A DNA stretch of 39,423 nucleotides, from positions 1-39,423 of the IMG/VR virus record IMGVR_UViG_3300037520_002318. The stretch is one strand, 5' to 3'. The notes under the pieces were generated by a model. That model made no database searches. It was given only the letters and a program-made list of their open reading frames with translations, and was not told where the DNA came from. Of this stretch, positions 31,701 to 38,707 are shown in pieces. The position numbers and the translations under genes are program-made. Position 1 is the first letter of the stretch; every line of letters starts with the position of its first letter. The DNA is from a virus.

Positions 31701-34049
31701 CACTAAAGGATTTGCAAAATTTCCTGCAGTTTTATTTTGTCCTACGGCACTTAAAGCTGTAGTTAATCCCGCAGGAATAGAAAGTAGACCTCTAGTAAAT
31801 TGATTGTTATATATACCTTCTACAAACGCCGTGAAACCGTTTTTTATTCTTTCTATAGCGGGGCCTATATCGTCAACTCTTTGTAAGAAGTCTCTTAGAA
31901 GCGACTCTTCCGCTTTATCTATAAGTGATAATCCGCCTTGAGCTCTAATTGCATTTGCTCTTTTCTGGAAGTCATCAAGGCCATCTATAAGTGCAGCTAA
32001 TCTACCCGCTTGTCTTGCGTCTACTATTTGAGATAGAATGTTTGTCTTTTGAGCTGCACTCAAATTGTTTTTCGCAAAAAACTCAGAAAGTTTTACGAGC
32101 CTTTGGAAAGGATCAACAACGTTATCAGCATCTACTCCTATCTCTTTAAATAAAGTATTAGCTTTGGGGGCAAAGAGTTTTGAAGATAACGTTTTAATAA
32201 AAGTACCAATTACAGGAGCCGCTTCTCTTGTCTTTTCTCTTGTTACTGTAACGAGTGTTATAAAGTCTTCTAAACTTCCACCTACAGCAGCAAAAGATCC
32301 ACCGCCTCGCTTAACAGCTTCGAAGAGGTCTTGAGATTCAACTGCATAAGCTTTAGAGGTTTCATTTACCAAACCTAAAATGTAAGGAGTCTCTTGTAAG
32401 GTTAGATTAAACTGATTTATAGACGCAATAAGTCCATCGATAATTTCTTCTGTATTACCAAAGCTAGGTCCTAATTCTGCAAAAGTAACCGCTCTAATTG
32501 TAGATTCAAATCCAGCATCGCCTTTACCGAAGCCTGCCGCAGCTAAAATTTTTGCTGATTTTGCAATATTAAGAGCACTTGTACCTGTAGCGATTGAGAG
32601 TTCAAAAAATTGTTTCTTTAAACCAGCTCCAGTATCCCTCAAGTCATTAATTCTTCCAGTAAAATCATCAACACTACCTTCGCCTGAGTCAAAAATCTGT
32701 TGAAGATTTGTAATCTCTTTCTCTAAAAGAGCGGTCTCTGTAATAGCTGTTCTAATTGCAGAAGCTACCGTATATAGTCCAGCAGCCCCCACTATATAGG
32801 CAGCAACTCTTTCTGCGGCTAAACCGACTCTACCGCCTAAACGCTCAAATGCAGTATCTCCATATTTAGCTATTGCTGCAAATCCAGACTGAGTTCCTGC
32901 AGCAACTGCCCTAACGTCATTATTAAAATCTCTTAAAGCTCTTCTAGCTTCGTTAGACTTATCTTCAGCACCTTTTAATGTTCTTGACAAAGCTTCTCCT
33001 GATAGAGAAGAAACATCTACTCCTTCCCCTAAAATCTGCCGAGTTGCAGCTTGCTTTAATTGAGTTGGTGAAGCAGAAACTCCCGGAACATTCAAGCCTT
33101 TACTAGTTAATAAATTAATGGTATTTCTTTGTTTTTCTAAATCTAGAGTTGCTTTTTCAATAAGCTTATTTATTTTTTGTCTTTGACGTTCTTCAATAGC
33201 TAATTGTTGAGTTATTTTCTTTTGCGCCTGTTCTTTTTCTTTAGCCGCAAGTTTTTCTGCAGCAATTTTTTCTTTTGCTGCCAATTTTTCAGCAGATATT
33301 CTTTCTTTTTCAGCTAGCTTTTCAGCATTTATCTGACTTTTTATAGCTATGTTTCTAGCTTCAGATTCTCTTTTTAATTCGTCTAATCTAGCTTTTCTAA
33401 CCTCAGGAGTAAGTCTAGCTACAGCCTCTCTTTGTCCAGCAAAAGCAAAATCTAACTCTTGCTGTTTAGATGTCAGTTTAGTAGATAGTTCACCTCTTCT
33501 AAACTGGGCTGTAACTCCAGTTCCTTCAATGCTCGCTATTTGTGATTGAAGACTATTTATTTCTCCCTTTAGTTTTAATATTGTTTCATCAAAAGCTCTA
33601 ACTTCAGGTCTAATTTGTATTTTAGATATTTTAGAAGCCTCTCTGCCAACTTCTACTAAAGCTGTTTTAAGCGCAGAGAGTCTGCCGATCTCTTTTACTG
33701 GATTTGGTATAATTGAAGGATTAGCTTTTATTGCAGCTATCCCGCCTTTTATTACCTTTAAAACTTCAGGAATTTGTTCTAATTCTGTAAGAAAGGAGTT
33801 TAGTTTAGACTCATCAAAAGCTATTTCTGGCTTAACTTTCACCTTCGCTACAGCGTTTTTAAGAGATGATAATAAATCTTCAGATAATTTAGAGACTTGA
33901 GATAACTGCTTTGTGTCAATGTCTAATCTTATCTTCTTAGAGAAGCTTTTTCCGCCAACTATAGAATTAAGCGCGTTTTTTACGCTTGGCGAAACTACTA
34001 TTCTAGAGACATTTACCTGAGAGGCAAAATTAAGTAAAAAGTCCGACAA
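28788..34049 (-). CDS. Tape measure protein (TP901-like core)
   Basis: A protein of 1753 residues, the longest gene here. Layout: a helical N-terminus; an 11-residue coiled-coil repeat (AEKLAEKERIS / AEKLAAKEKIA / AEKLAAKEKEQ, 242-274); the tape-measure core (about 470-640, with KILAAAGFGKG, VNETSKAYAVESQDLFEAVK and REAAPVIGTFIKTLSSKLF); a Gly/Ala-rich hydrophobic region (about 820-950, e.g. GALVGLVFGAKGALIGGVIG) that may insert in the host membrane; and long helical stretches to the end. At about 0.15 nm per residue it predicts a tail near 260 nm. The start is TTG (34049-34047), since no ATG lies near; AGGAG is 11 bases and AGGA about 5 bases upstream. Confidence 0.93.
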   Translation of the reverse strand: MSDFLLNFASQVNVSRIVVSPSVKNALNSIVGGKSFSKKIRLDIDTKQLSQVSKLSEDLLSSLKNAVAKVKVKPEIAFDESKLNSFLTELEQIPEVLKVIKGGIAAIKANPSIIPNPVKEIGRLSALKTALVEVGREASKISKIQIRPEVRAFDETILKLKGEINSLQSQIASIEGTGVTAQFRRGELSTKLTSKQQELDFAFAGQREAVARLTPEVRKARLDELKRESEARNIAIKSQINAEKLAEKERISAEKLAAKEKIAAEKLAAKEKEQAQKKITQQLAIEERQRQKINKLIEKATLDLEKQRNTINLLTSKGLNVPGVSASPTQLKQAATRQILGEGVDVSSLSGEALSRTLKGAEDKSNEARRALRDFNNDVRAVAAGTQSGFAAIAKYGDTAFERLGGRVGLAAERVAAYIVGAAGLYTVASAIRTAITETALLEKEITNLQQIFDSGEGSVDDFTGRINDLRDTGAGLKKQFFELSIATGTSALNIAKSAKILAAAGFGKGDAGFESTIRAVTFAELGPSFGNTEEIIDGLIASINQFNLTLQETPYILGLVNETSKAYAVESQDLFEAVKRGGGSFAAVGGSLEDFITLVTVTREKTREAAPVIGTFIKTLSSKLFAPKANTLFKEIGVDADNVVDPFQRLVKLSEFFAKNNLSAAQKTNILSQIVDARQAGRLAALIDGLDDFQKRANAIRAQGGLSLIDKAEESLLRDFLQRVDDIGPAIERIKNGFTAFVEGIYNNQFTRGLLSIPAGLTTALSAVGQNKTAGNFANPLVFSSLILGLTGIIRGAIAAYRQNSLNVQSNTTSLNNLTAAIRTFSAGLTGTAGAAAVGSAGLAAGVAGAGRSGSGGRGIRGLFGGSGIFGSGVNPLLALGLASAVPGIINTAAPALGASPKTQSYLSGITSGATTGALVGLVFGAKGALIGGVIGAIVGGITTLLENISIDNEIEKFTKQSRLSFGAANLEKSIRSGRPVNSNLNFGSLILQETFNKADAETKKSLSNLLLRGVSSTDQEGFQDEEFADLQKASAKVNALLRSVFLENLGPDTVENRRRAAKITASQLSAVDFGGIQFSEQQLQKALAPLINSADSFEELTFSVKNLSEISTEAGLNLSLLSNSLTRTIDTQTNSIIKFTENLKRSNLDFSSIRNIISSAFSIPRAQALGQSASINDAKNVISRSGISPINVISPEIQGLAQIINGLISELASTENVGARSRVLSLLNDEVLRGIGGNTALEEGESENLAAIRGFQSTFDIAEQIRRTFGELGSIGPNSQAFLDILAGGTQSLPFNVKDIVSAIESKDIKAGERILGIEDSRRALIEQANALIDVQNFQLEQQLQIAEALVDATIKRREAQFEITKLDVDTANSILNLRSATGLSGSVESQNQAIQNQRILLSRGAPSDISGAGSLINQIKSIQVGVQRVIQSGRVGLGNINLPEIQSINKLLSQFGISGGISSSGSAPKIASDLATARALVEDSIQVFLNKAQDAFKILADEVDVVNNKIQSQRNTLESFIGQLFSGSGVDQVLNTQRLQRSSEDARFLIAEVLKANPQFGTLGTTQIETSQTIAQAVAQNISSFTSQQINDLRSFLQTVGSNEFAGTNVSGEELLAAIRASLAGRISDITGVAIGPKDIQTNAQKAEDLLRQLDEERLKRIQAQEELASTLDGNLSIIGNEVSTLTKAIAAIPSEIKLSITGVDNISVNFDLNQLDKSLNDVGNQVFNRINERLREAFRRSGISVPGIT

Positions 34050-34056
34050 TGTATCC

Positions 34057-34070
34057 TAAGCTCCTGCTTA
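34057..34070 (-). promoter_or_regulatory. Leader hairpin with Shine-Dalgarno-like loop before the tape measure gene
   Basis: In minus-strand sense TAAGC, loop AGGA, GCTTA form a perfect 5-bp hairpin ending 8 bases before the TTG start. The purine loop is a Shine-Dalgarno match. It begins two bases after a GTGTAT element, mirroring the site at 37703-37718. Confidence 0.45.
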
Positions 34071-34072
34071 AA

Positions 34073-34078
34073 ATACAC
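34073..34078 (-). promoter_or_regulatory. GTGTAT element before the tape measure gene
   Basis: The minus strand reads TAGTGTATTTTAAGC, 23 bases upstream of the TTG start and inside a 31-base gap. A hairpin follows directly. One of the two best-preserved sites of the set (GTGTATTTTAA here, GTGTATTTAA at 37720). Confidence 0.5.
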
Positions 34079-34080
34079 TA

Positions 34081-34737
34081 TTAACTTTTATTTTCTTTGC
34101 TTTTCTTTTTGACCCTCTTTGGTTCAGAATTAGGCTCTTTATTTGTTTGATTAGATTTTTCAAGCCATATATTTTCTGGTCTGACCCTATTTATCTCTTC
34201 CATGAGATTCTTCGCTCCATCATAAACAACACTTAACATTTCAGAAGAAAATTTAATAGCCAACTCAGAAGTATCTTCTTTATAGTCTTCAAAATCATCC
34301 CAAATTAAAGAATCATCTTCCTCTCTAGAGCAAGAAAACACTAAAAAATTGAAACGTTCATTTTCAGCGTATAGAGACGCTGACTGTGAAGAAAGTTCTC
34401 TTTTTGCCTTATCTAATTCCTCTATATCTTTTCGAAGCTTTACTATTTTTTCGTACTGCTCCATTCCTTCATCGATAGTAGAAAATGAATTGGAGGTAAA
34501 TTTTAACTCAATAGAACTGATCAATTTCTCTAAATTTGACTTTTCAGAATCATTAAAGGCTTTAATTCCTCTAGCTTTAATTATATTATCTATTTCAGCC
34601 TCAAGAAATAAGCCATCAGCTATAGCTTTTCTATACGCTTTGGCGTAAATTGAATCGCTTTCTTTTCTAATTTTGTTGGTGGGTCTTATAATCTTATAAT
34701 TTTTGTCTTCAAATACAAATTTTGTTTCTTCGTTCAT
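34081..34737 (-). CDS. Probable tail-assembly (chaperone-like) protein
   Basis: A charged, helical protein of 218 residues. It aligns by eye with the N-terminal two thirds of the protein encoded at 35035-36105: FVFEDKNYKIIRPTN versus FVIKYKNKLYKYYEPTN, then IY...IADGLFLEAEIDNII versus IY...IKDGFISDEECKKIL, and later YAENERFNFLVFSCSRE...IWDDFEDY versus EYQKINRTNQLLLFLSL...YWSDFESF. It ends in a Lys/Glu-rich tail. Position immediately before the tape measure gene is that of tail-assembly chaperones. No slippery frameshift site is evident; the junction upstream is ATGA coupling. Confidence 0.68.
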   Translation of the reverse strand: MNEETKFVFEDKNYKIIRPTNKIRKESDSIYAKAYRKAIADGLFLEAEIDNIIKARGIKAFNDSEKSNLEKLISSIELKFTSNSFSTIDEGMEQYEKIVKLRKDIEELDKAKRELSSQSASLYAENERFNFLVFSCSREEDDSLIWDDFEDYKEDTSELAIKFSSEMLSVVYDGAKNLMEEINRVRPENIWLEKSNQTNKEPNSEPKRVKKKSKENKS

Positions 34738-35045
34738 GATTTTACCTGTACGTTAAAATTTTTAAGCATAGAAATTGCTTTTTTTCTTTCTCTATTTCCT
34801 TGATCAAATATTTCACTTCTTAACTTTAAGAATTTTTCATACCAAAATCTTTGTTCAGAAGTCATATTTTCTTCATCTAATTTTTCAGACTCTCCCCAAA
34901 GACTACCAAATTCTAATTCAATCTTATGTACAGCACCAACAAAAACTGTCTTAAAATTTGAGGATAGAATATTTTCTAAAACTTTTTTAGCAGATTCGTC
35001 CATCCCGCAATTATTGATATATAAATATGTTTTATTATCTTCCAT
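34734..35045 (-). CDS. Unknown small protein between the two tail-assembly paralogues
   Basis: The start is ATG at 35045, preferred over an in-frame TTG at 35057, giving 103 residues. It opens MEDNKTYLYINNCGMDESAK, continues KKVLENILSSNFKTVFVGAV, and then has a charged helical half (SEQRFWYEKFLKLRSEIF). It overlaps the upstream gene by 11 bases and the downstream gene by ATGA. No recognised family. Its place between two paralogous genes suggests it belongs to the same tail-assembly step. Confidence 0.7.
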   Translation of the reverse strand: MEDNKTYLYINNCGMDESAKKVLENILSSNFKTVFVGAVHKIELEFGSLWGESEKLDEENMTSEQRFWYEKFLKLRSEIFDQGNRERKKAISMLKNFNVQVKS

Positions 35046-36105
35046 TATTCTTTTCAACAGACATTCTGTTGATCTCCATCCTTAAATTAGTCTGCACATC
35101 AGGCAGCTTGTCCTCATTAAGATTTCCGTGTTTGTCAATAGAGTCTAATCTGTCCTTTATAATTTTTCGCGAGTCCTTAGTATTCATTTCTGAATACACT
35201 TTTTTAGCGTCGTCAGGAGTATCAACTTTAATAAAAACTTCTTTTGCTCCTAAAATTTTCTTATTTTGTGCTATCTGTGTTGAATCATTGTTGCTTCTAT
35301 GCTTATTAGCTTGGTCTATAAACCAAAGGTCTAACCTTTCATCATCGTCAACAACATCATGACCAGGAAAATCAGAACTTTCATAAACAGAATCGTATAC
35401 GTTAGACCAGTAACAAAGTTCATACTGACTTTTTGTCAAGTCACTAGAGCAACTTTTAAACAAAGACATTCCTGTTTTTGATGAAGTTTTCCACATAGTC
35501 CTCCAAGGCTCTGTTCTAGCGATTTCTCTTATTTCTTTTTCACTACATCTAGTGGTATTTATGGTTAACTTTAAAAGCTCCTCAATCTCATTAGATGGTG
35601 TATCGTTTTCAAAAGATTCAAAATCAGACCAATATTTAGACTCATCAATATTGTTGAGAGATAAAAACAATAGTAGTTGATTTGTTCTGTTTATTTTTTG
35701 ATACTCTAGAGTCTGCGAAAACATGGAATTTCTTATAGAAGAGAGTTCTTGAATCCTTTCCTCTAATTTTGAAATAGCTAAATCTATAGATTTTATAGCT
35801 TTTTCTTGGTATTTATACTGTGGTTTTTCTGCATGTAATTTATTTATATCTTTATGACATGTTTGAAGTTCTTGCTCTTTTTCTTCAGACCATAAATTTT
35901 GAACAATCAATATCTTTTTACACTCTTCATCAGATATGAAACCATCTTTAATAAGCTGTTCTTCAATTCCAAATAGATATATTGGCAAATCTGCCATGAC
36001 AGCATTAGTTGGTTCATAATATTTATATAATTTATTTTTATATTTAATAACAAAAAAGCCAGATATTATCTGGCGAAGCTTGGCTTCCTTTGTTGTTTGA
36101 TTCAT
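35035..36105 (-). CDS. Tail-assembly protein, larger paralogue
   Basis: A helical protein of 356 residues. The first 200 residues match the smaller protein at 34081-34737 in order: a KNKLYKYYEPTN strand pair, a D-G-x-x-x-x-EE helix, a long coiled segment (IDLAISKLEERIQELSSIRN), and YWSDFESF. The C-terminal 150 residues (with EPWRTMWKTSSKTGMSLF and LCYWSNVYDSVYES) are absent from the smaller one. Similar proteins sit between tail tube and tape measure genes in several environmental phages as I recall them, so an assembly or initiator role is inferred. TAATG coupling to the upstream lipoprotein-like gene. Confidence 0.68.
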   Translation of the reverse strand: MNQTTKEAKLRQIISGFFVIKYKNKLYKYYEPTNAVMADLPIYLFGIEEQLIKDGFISDEECKKILIVQNLWSEEKEQELQTCHKDINKLHAEKPQYKYQEKAIKSIDLAISKLEERIQELSSIRNSMFSQTLEYQKINRTNQLLLFLSLNNIDESKYWSDFESFENDTPSNEIEELLKLTINTTRCSEKEIREIARTEPWRTMWKTSSKTGMSLFKSCSSDLTKSQYELCYWSNVYDSVYESSDFPGHDVVDDDERLDLWFIDQANKHRSNNDSTQIAQNKKILGAKEVFIKVDTPDDAKKVYSEMNTKDSRKIIKDRLDSIDKHGNLNEDKLPDVQTNLRMEINRMSVEKNNGR

Positions 36106-36230
36106 TACTTATTCCATGGGAACTTCTTTGAAACCCATGACCAAAGAGGAGCGCCAATTAAAGCGCCAGCAGCAAAAAGTACTATACTGTAAAAGATTGT
36201 TCCGAGAGTAGAGCTTAATAATAATTCCAT
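36105..36230 (-). CDS. Nested in-frame 41-residue membrane protein (internal start)
   Basis: On the minus strand AAGGAG (36242-36237) stands six bases before ATG 36230-36228, the best ribosome site in this module. The product would be the last 41 residues of the lipoprotein-like ORF: MELLLSSTLG, a hydrophobic helix TIFYSIVLFAAGALIGAPLW, and the basic end SWVSKKFPWNK. It is a stand-alone single-pass membrane peptide of holin-like or antiholin-like size. The codons that form the ribosome site encode NKEKK in the longer protein, and independent initiation within the same frame is the inference. It may alternatively be a real second gene fused by loss of a stop. Confidence 0.5.
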   Translation of the reverse strand: MELLLSSTLGTIFYSIVLFAAGALIGAPLWSWVSKKFPWNK

Positions 36231-36560
36231 TTTTTTCTCCTTATTTAATTGTAGGTTGTTTTCTTCTATTTTTTTAGTGTTTTTTACATCTTGAATATTT
36301 TTTTGAGGCTCAGGCTTAGGTCTTTCGTTTTCAGATGTAAACAATTCTAAATCAGCAGTCACTAAATCTTCATTTTTATGATCATTATCTTTAGCGGTTG
36401 AAGCTTTTAAATCTTCTGAAAAACCTTGTTCGTGAATTATATCTTCCGATGAGACGGTAGATACGTTAGATTCCACGGCTACTAAATCTTCTTGTTTTTT
36501 GTAATTTTTATTTACACATCCAATGATCAATAAAAATATTATAACTGAATAAAGTTTCAT
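36105..36560 (-). CDS. Lipoprotein-like protein with C-terminal membrane helix
   Basis: A protein of 151 residues. The N-terminus MKLYSVIIFLLIIGC is a bacterial lipoprotein signal with lipobox LIIGC (Cys15). A Lys/Glu/Asn-rich, probably disordered stretch (20-110) follows, then a C-terminal hydrophobic helix (about 117-140) and a basic/aromatic end SWVSKKFPWNK. Lipoproteins with a disordered body resemble Rz1-type spanins or superinfection-exclusion proteins, but a terminal membrane helix is not usual for either. An internal start at 36230 with an excellent ribosome site suggests that two products are made from this frame. Confidence 0.72.
   Translation of the reverse strand: MKLYSVIIFLLIIGCVNKNYKKQEDLVAVESNVSTVSSEDIIHEQGFSEDLKASTAKDNDHKNEDLVTADLELFTSENERPKPEPQKNIQDVKNTKKIEENNLQLNKEKKMELLLSSTLGTIFYSIVLFAAGALIGAPLWSWVSKKFPWNK
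36237..36242 (-). promoter_or_regulatory. Strong internal Shine-Dalgarno for the nested membrane ORF
   Basis: The minus strand reads AATAAGGAGAAAAAAATG: a full AAGGAG with six-base spacing to ATG 36230, lying inside the lipoprotein-like reading frame. It decides the proposed internal start. Confidence 0.6.
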
Positions 36561-36591
36561 ATCTATTATTGCTCTATAACCTAATTAATTA

Positions 36592-37698
36592 TTAAGTAAA
36601 CGAGAACGATTCATTATCTACAGCTCCAGCAGGGTCTAAGCTAGAAGGAATTCTAGTAACAGTAAGTTTATTGAAGTTACTGTAGTTATAAGTCACAGTT
36701 CTATTTCCACCGCCAGTGTCTCCACCAGAAGAGCTTACAGAAACCAATTTGTTAGAAGATCCTAAATCTATCCTTGTGCCGTCTTGTATGACTAGGAATA
36801 TTCTTTGATTAGTAGTATTGTCAGCATTTTCTTGTGCTACTATAGCGTCGCCTTCGGTGTCAGTTATTTCAATTGAACAAGTAACTTCAACAGGGAAGTC
36901 GATATATCTATGATATGGGCCTCTTCTACCTAACTCGAAAAGTTCTGTTCTTCCTAAGTCAGTTGAAATCTGGATGTTTGAAATGTGCGCACCATATCCA
37001 GCGTAGTAACTTCCTAGAGTGCTGTGCCATTCTCTGTTGTATCCAGTAGAATCTATACCTGGAATATGTTTTGGTAAATAAGACAATTCAGATGAAGATG
37101 AGTCTGAGTTATATCCAAATATTAAATGCTGTCTTCTTACTACAGCTCCAGTTGGAGGAGCCGAGCTAGCACTCATGTTAGGCATGAAAGGAATAGAAGA
37201 AGCCGCATTTCTCCAGTTCTTACTATTGCCTACTAAGGTTACTGATTCTGTAAAATTTCCGTCTGTAGGCAAATTAAAATTGATAGCGCTAAGATACATA
37301 CCACTCATGAAGCACTGGTTTAACATTGTTCCAGTACCGCTAGCGGCCGACAAATTGTCTTGATAAAAGTTTACAGCAACATCGCATCTTTGATTAGAGT
37401 ATCTGCTAATCAATTCTGGACCTTGTCCAGTCAAAGGAGTTGCGAGGTGTTGTAATAAAGCAGTGCCGTCTAAAACTTTTTCTACTGTAACTTCTACGTT
37501 TGGTATATTTTCAATATTTTGATAGATATCTAACTGACCTAACTGGAAAACTCTATCAATATTAAAGTTTGTGTCTATACCAACGCTTTGAACGCCTGAG
37601 GCTGTTCTGAAGTTTGCTCCAGTGACACCAGTAGACGCAAAACCTACAGCAGCAACTGCATAAAAAAGCCTATTATTTGTATTTATTCTAGTTGACAT
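36592..37698 (-). CDS. Major tail tube protein
   Basis: A beta-rich protein of 368 residues. The N-terminal half carries GVQSVGIDTNFNIDRVFQLG (35-54), then QLDIYQNIENIPNVEVTVEK (55-74) and VLDGTALLQHL, a pattern I recall in tube proteins of environmental myo- and siphoviruses (FxLGQ ... YxNIExxPxVEVTxxKVLDG). Later come TESVTLVGNSKNW and HISNIQISTDLGRTELFELG with PVEVTCSIEIT, a second copy of the same strand logic as in other tube folds. It would polymerise into the tail tube whose length the tape measure sets. No sheath gene is seen in the window. A GTGTAT element and hairpin precede it, fitting a highly expressed product. Confidence 0.83.
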   Translation of the reverse strand: MSTRINTNNRLFYAVAAVGFASTGVTGANFRTASGVQSVGIDTNFNIDRVFQLGQLDIYQNIENIPNVEVTVEKVLDGTALLQHLATPLTGQGPELISRYSNQRCDVAVNFYQDNLSAASGTGTMLNQCFMSGMYLSAINFNLPTDGNFTESVTLVGNSKNWRNAASSIPFMPNMSASSAPPTGAVVRRQHLIFGYNSDSSSSELSYLPKHIPGIDSTGYNREWHSTLGSYYAGYGAHISNIQISTDLGRTELFELGRRGPYHRYIDFPVEVTCSIEITDTEGDAIVAQENADNTTNQRIFLVIQDGTRIDLGSSNKLVSVSSSGGDTGGGNRTVTYNYSNFNKLTVTRIPSSLDPAGAVDNESFSFT

Positions 37699-37702
37699 GG
37701 CC

Positions 37703-37718
37703 TAATCTTCTTAGATTA
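37703..37718 (-). promoter_or_regulatory. Leader hairpin before the tail tube gene
   Basis: In minus-strand sense TAATCT, loop AAGA, AGATTA form a perfect 6-bp hairpin. AGG follows directly and the ATG at 37698 lies four bases after the stem. It starts one base after a GTGTAT element, the same arrangement as at 34057-34070. Confidence 0.45.
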
Positions 37719-37719
37719 A

Positions 37720-37725
37720 ATACAC
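37720..37725 (-). promoter_or_regulatory. GTGTAT element before the tail tube gene
   Basis: The minus strand reads ATTGTGTATTTAATC, 21 bases upstream of the start at 37698 within a 30-base gap. It closely matches the tape-measure site (GTGTATTTTAA). Confidence 0.5.
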
Positions 37726-37728
37726 AAT

Positions 37729-38664
37729 TCATATTATTACTTCTAAATCCATTACCACCCCTCCTCTAATTAGAGGCAGTGCTATAAAGGATTCTATTTC
37801 CGATGCATCCTCTTTAAATTTTAAGTTTTTCCAAAAATAATTGCTAGATCTATCAGATAAAGAAAGTCCACTTGGGTTTTTTCTTCCTTTATAGTCTAAT
37901 GGATAAAAACCAGAGTTTCTTATTTGTGTAGAATCATAACCAATAATAGTTTGATTTTGCAAGGAAAGACAAGAATCTACTAAAAAGTCATATAATATTA
38001 CATCTTCAGAAATAATATCAAAACTTACAGAAAAATTATCTAATCTTACAGAAGATCCTAATTCATACGGATCTCCACCATCTCGACGTATGTCTACAAA
38101 AATTGCGGGTAAATAAGCTTTTAATTCACTAGACATTTCATCATATCCAGAACCTGGAGGCGTTGTTTTCCAATTTCTTAAATGAGCATTAAATATTCTT
38201 TTATATTCGGGACCTATCGAAGAATATACAAAGCCTACTCTTTCAGAATGATTACAAAATACATTAAGACCAGAAGGCATAGGATTTGTAAAAACTACAC
38301 CTCCTCTTGCATAGTCTATATAATGATCATAAACTCCACCGTTATTCTCTGCATAAAACAATCCAGATATCCAAATTCCACTAACATTTATCGGAGCTTC
38401 ACCTCCAGTATAAGTTGGATTTTGACTCTCCCAAACCCAATTTGAACTGTTTCCTGCCCAAAATCTGAAATTACTAAATTCTTGTCTATATGCAGGTCTT
38501 AATTGAGCTAAAGAGTAACCGTCATATCCAACTATTCCAGTAGTGAAGTTATAATATCCACCAGCGTCAATAAGAGATTGAGAAATTTTATTTATTATAT
38601 TTTCTCTAATTATTGTTCTTGGAGTTAATTGTCCGAAATAAGAAATATCTCTAAAAATACCCAT
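37729..38664 (-). CDS. Neck or tail-completion protein candidate
   Basis: A protein of 311 residues, no signal peptide. The first 45 residues include a helical start (RTIIRENIINKISQSLIDAG); the rest is strand-rich with aromatic and Gly residues (GGVYDHYIDYARGGVVF, then PSGLNVFCNHSERVGFVYS). The later part ends in IALPLIRGGVVMDLEVII. It precedes the tail tube gene, where many phages have tail-terminator or neck proteins, but no family is recognised. AAAAAAAGGA lies just upstream of the start. A GCGTAT variant of the late hexamer lies 36 bases upstream. Confidence 0.65.
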   Translation of the reverse strand: MGIFRDISYFGQLTPRTIIRENIINKISQSLIDAGGYYNFTTGIVGYDGYSLAQLRPAYRQEFSNFRFWAGNSSNWVWESQNPTYTGGEAPINVSGIWISGLFYAENNGGVYDHYIDYARGGVVFTNPMPSGLNVFCNHSERVGFVYSSIGPEYKRIFNAHLRNWKTTPPGSGYDEMSSELKAYLPAIFVDIRRDGGDPYELGSSVRLDNFSVSFDIISEDVILYDFLVDSCLSLQNQTIIGYDSTQIRNSGFYPLDYKGRKNPSGLSLSDRSSNYFWKNLKFKEDASEIESFIALPLIRGGVVMDLEVII

Positions 38665-38700
38665 ACCAAAATTCCTTTTTTTAGTCTAATTACAAATATA

Positions 38701-38706
38701 ATACGC
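38701..38706 (-). promoter_or_regulatory. GCGTAT variant of the late element
   Basis: The minus strand reads AAAGCGTATTATATTTG, 36 bases upstream of the start at 38664, in a 43-base gap. It differs from the hexamer by one base but shares the following TATTATA with the site at 20191. Confidence 0.3.
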
Positions 38707-38707
38707 T

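Noticed and set aside
34700-34760. Programmed frameshift between tail chaperone genes
   Set aside because: The genes overlap by ATGA with a proper start, and no slippery heptamer followed by structure was evident at the junction.
19971-35362. Plus-strand ORFs of 60-111 codons opposite the tail genes
   Set aside because: They are antisense to long coding frames, lack ribosome sites that stand out, and have Ser/Leu/Phe/Pro-biased products expected from antisense reading.
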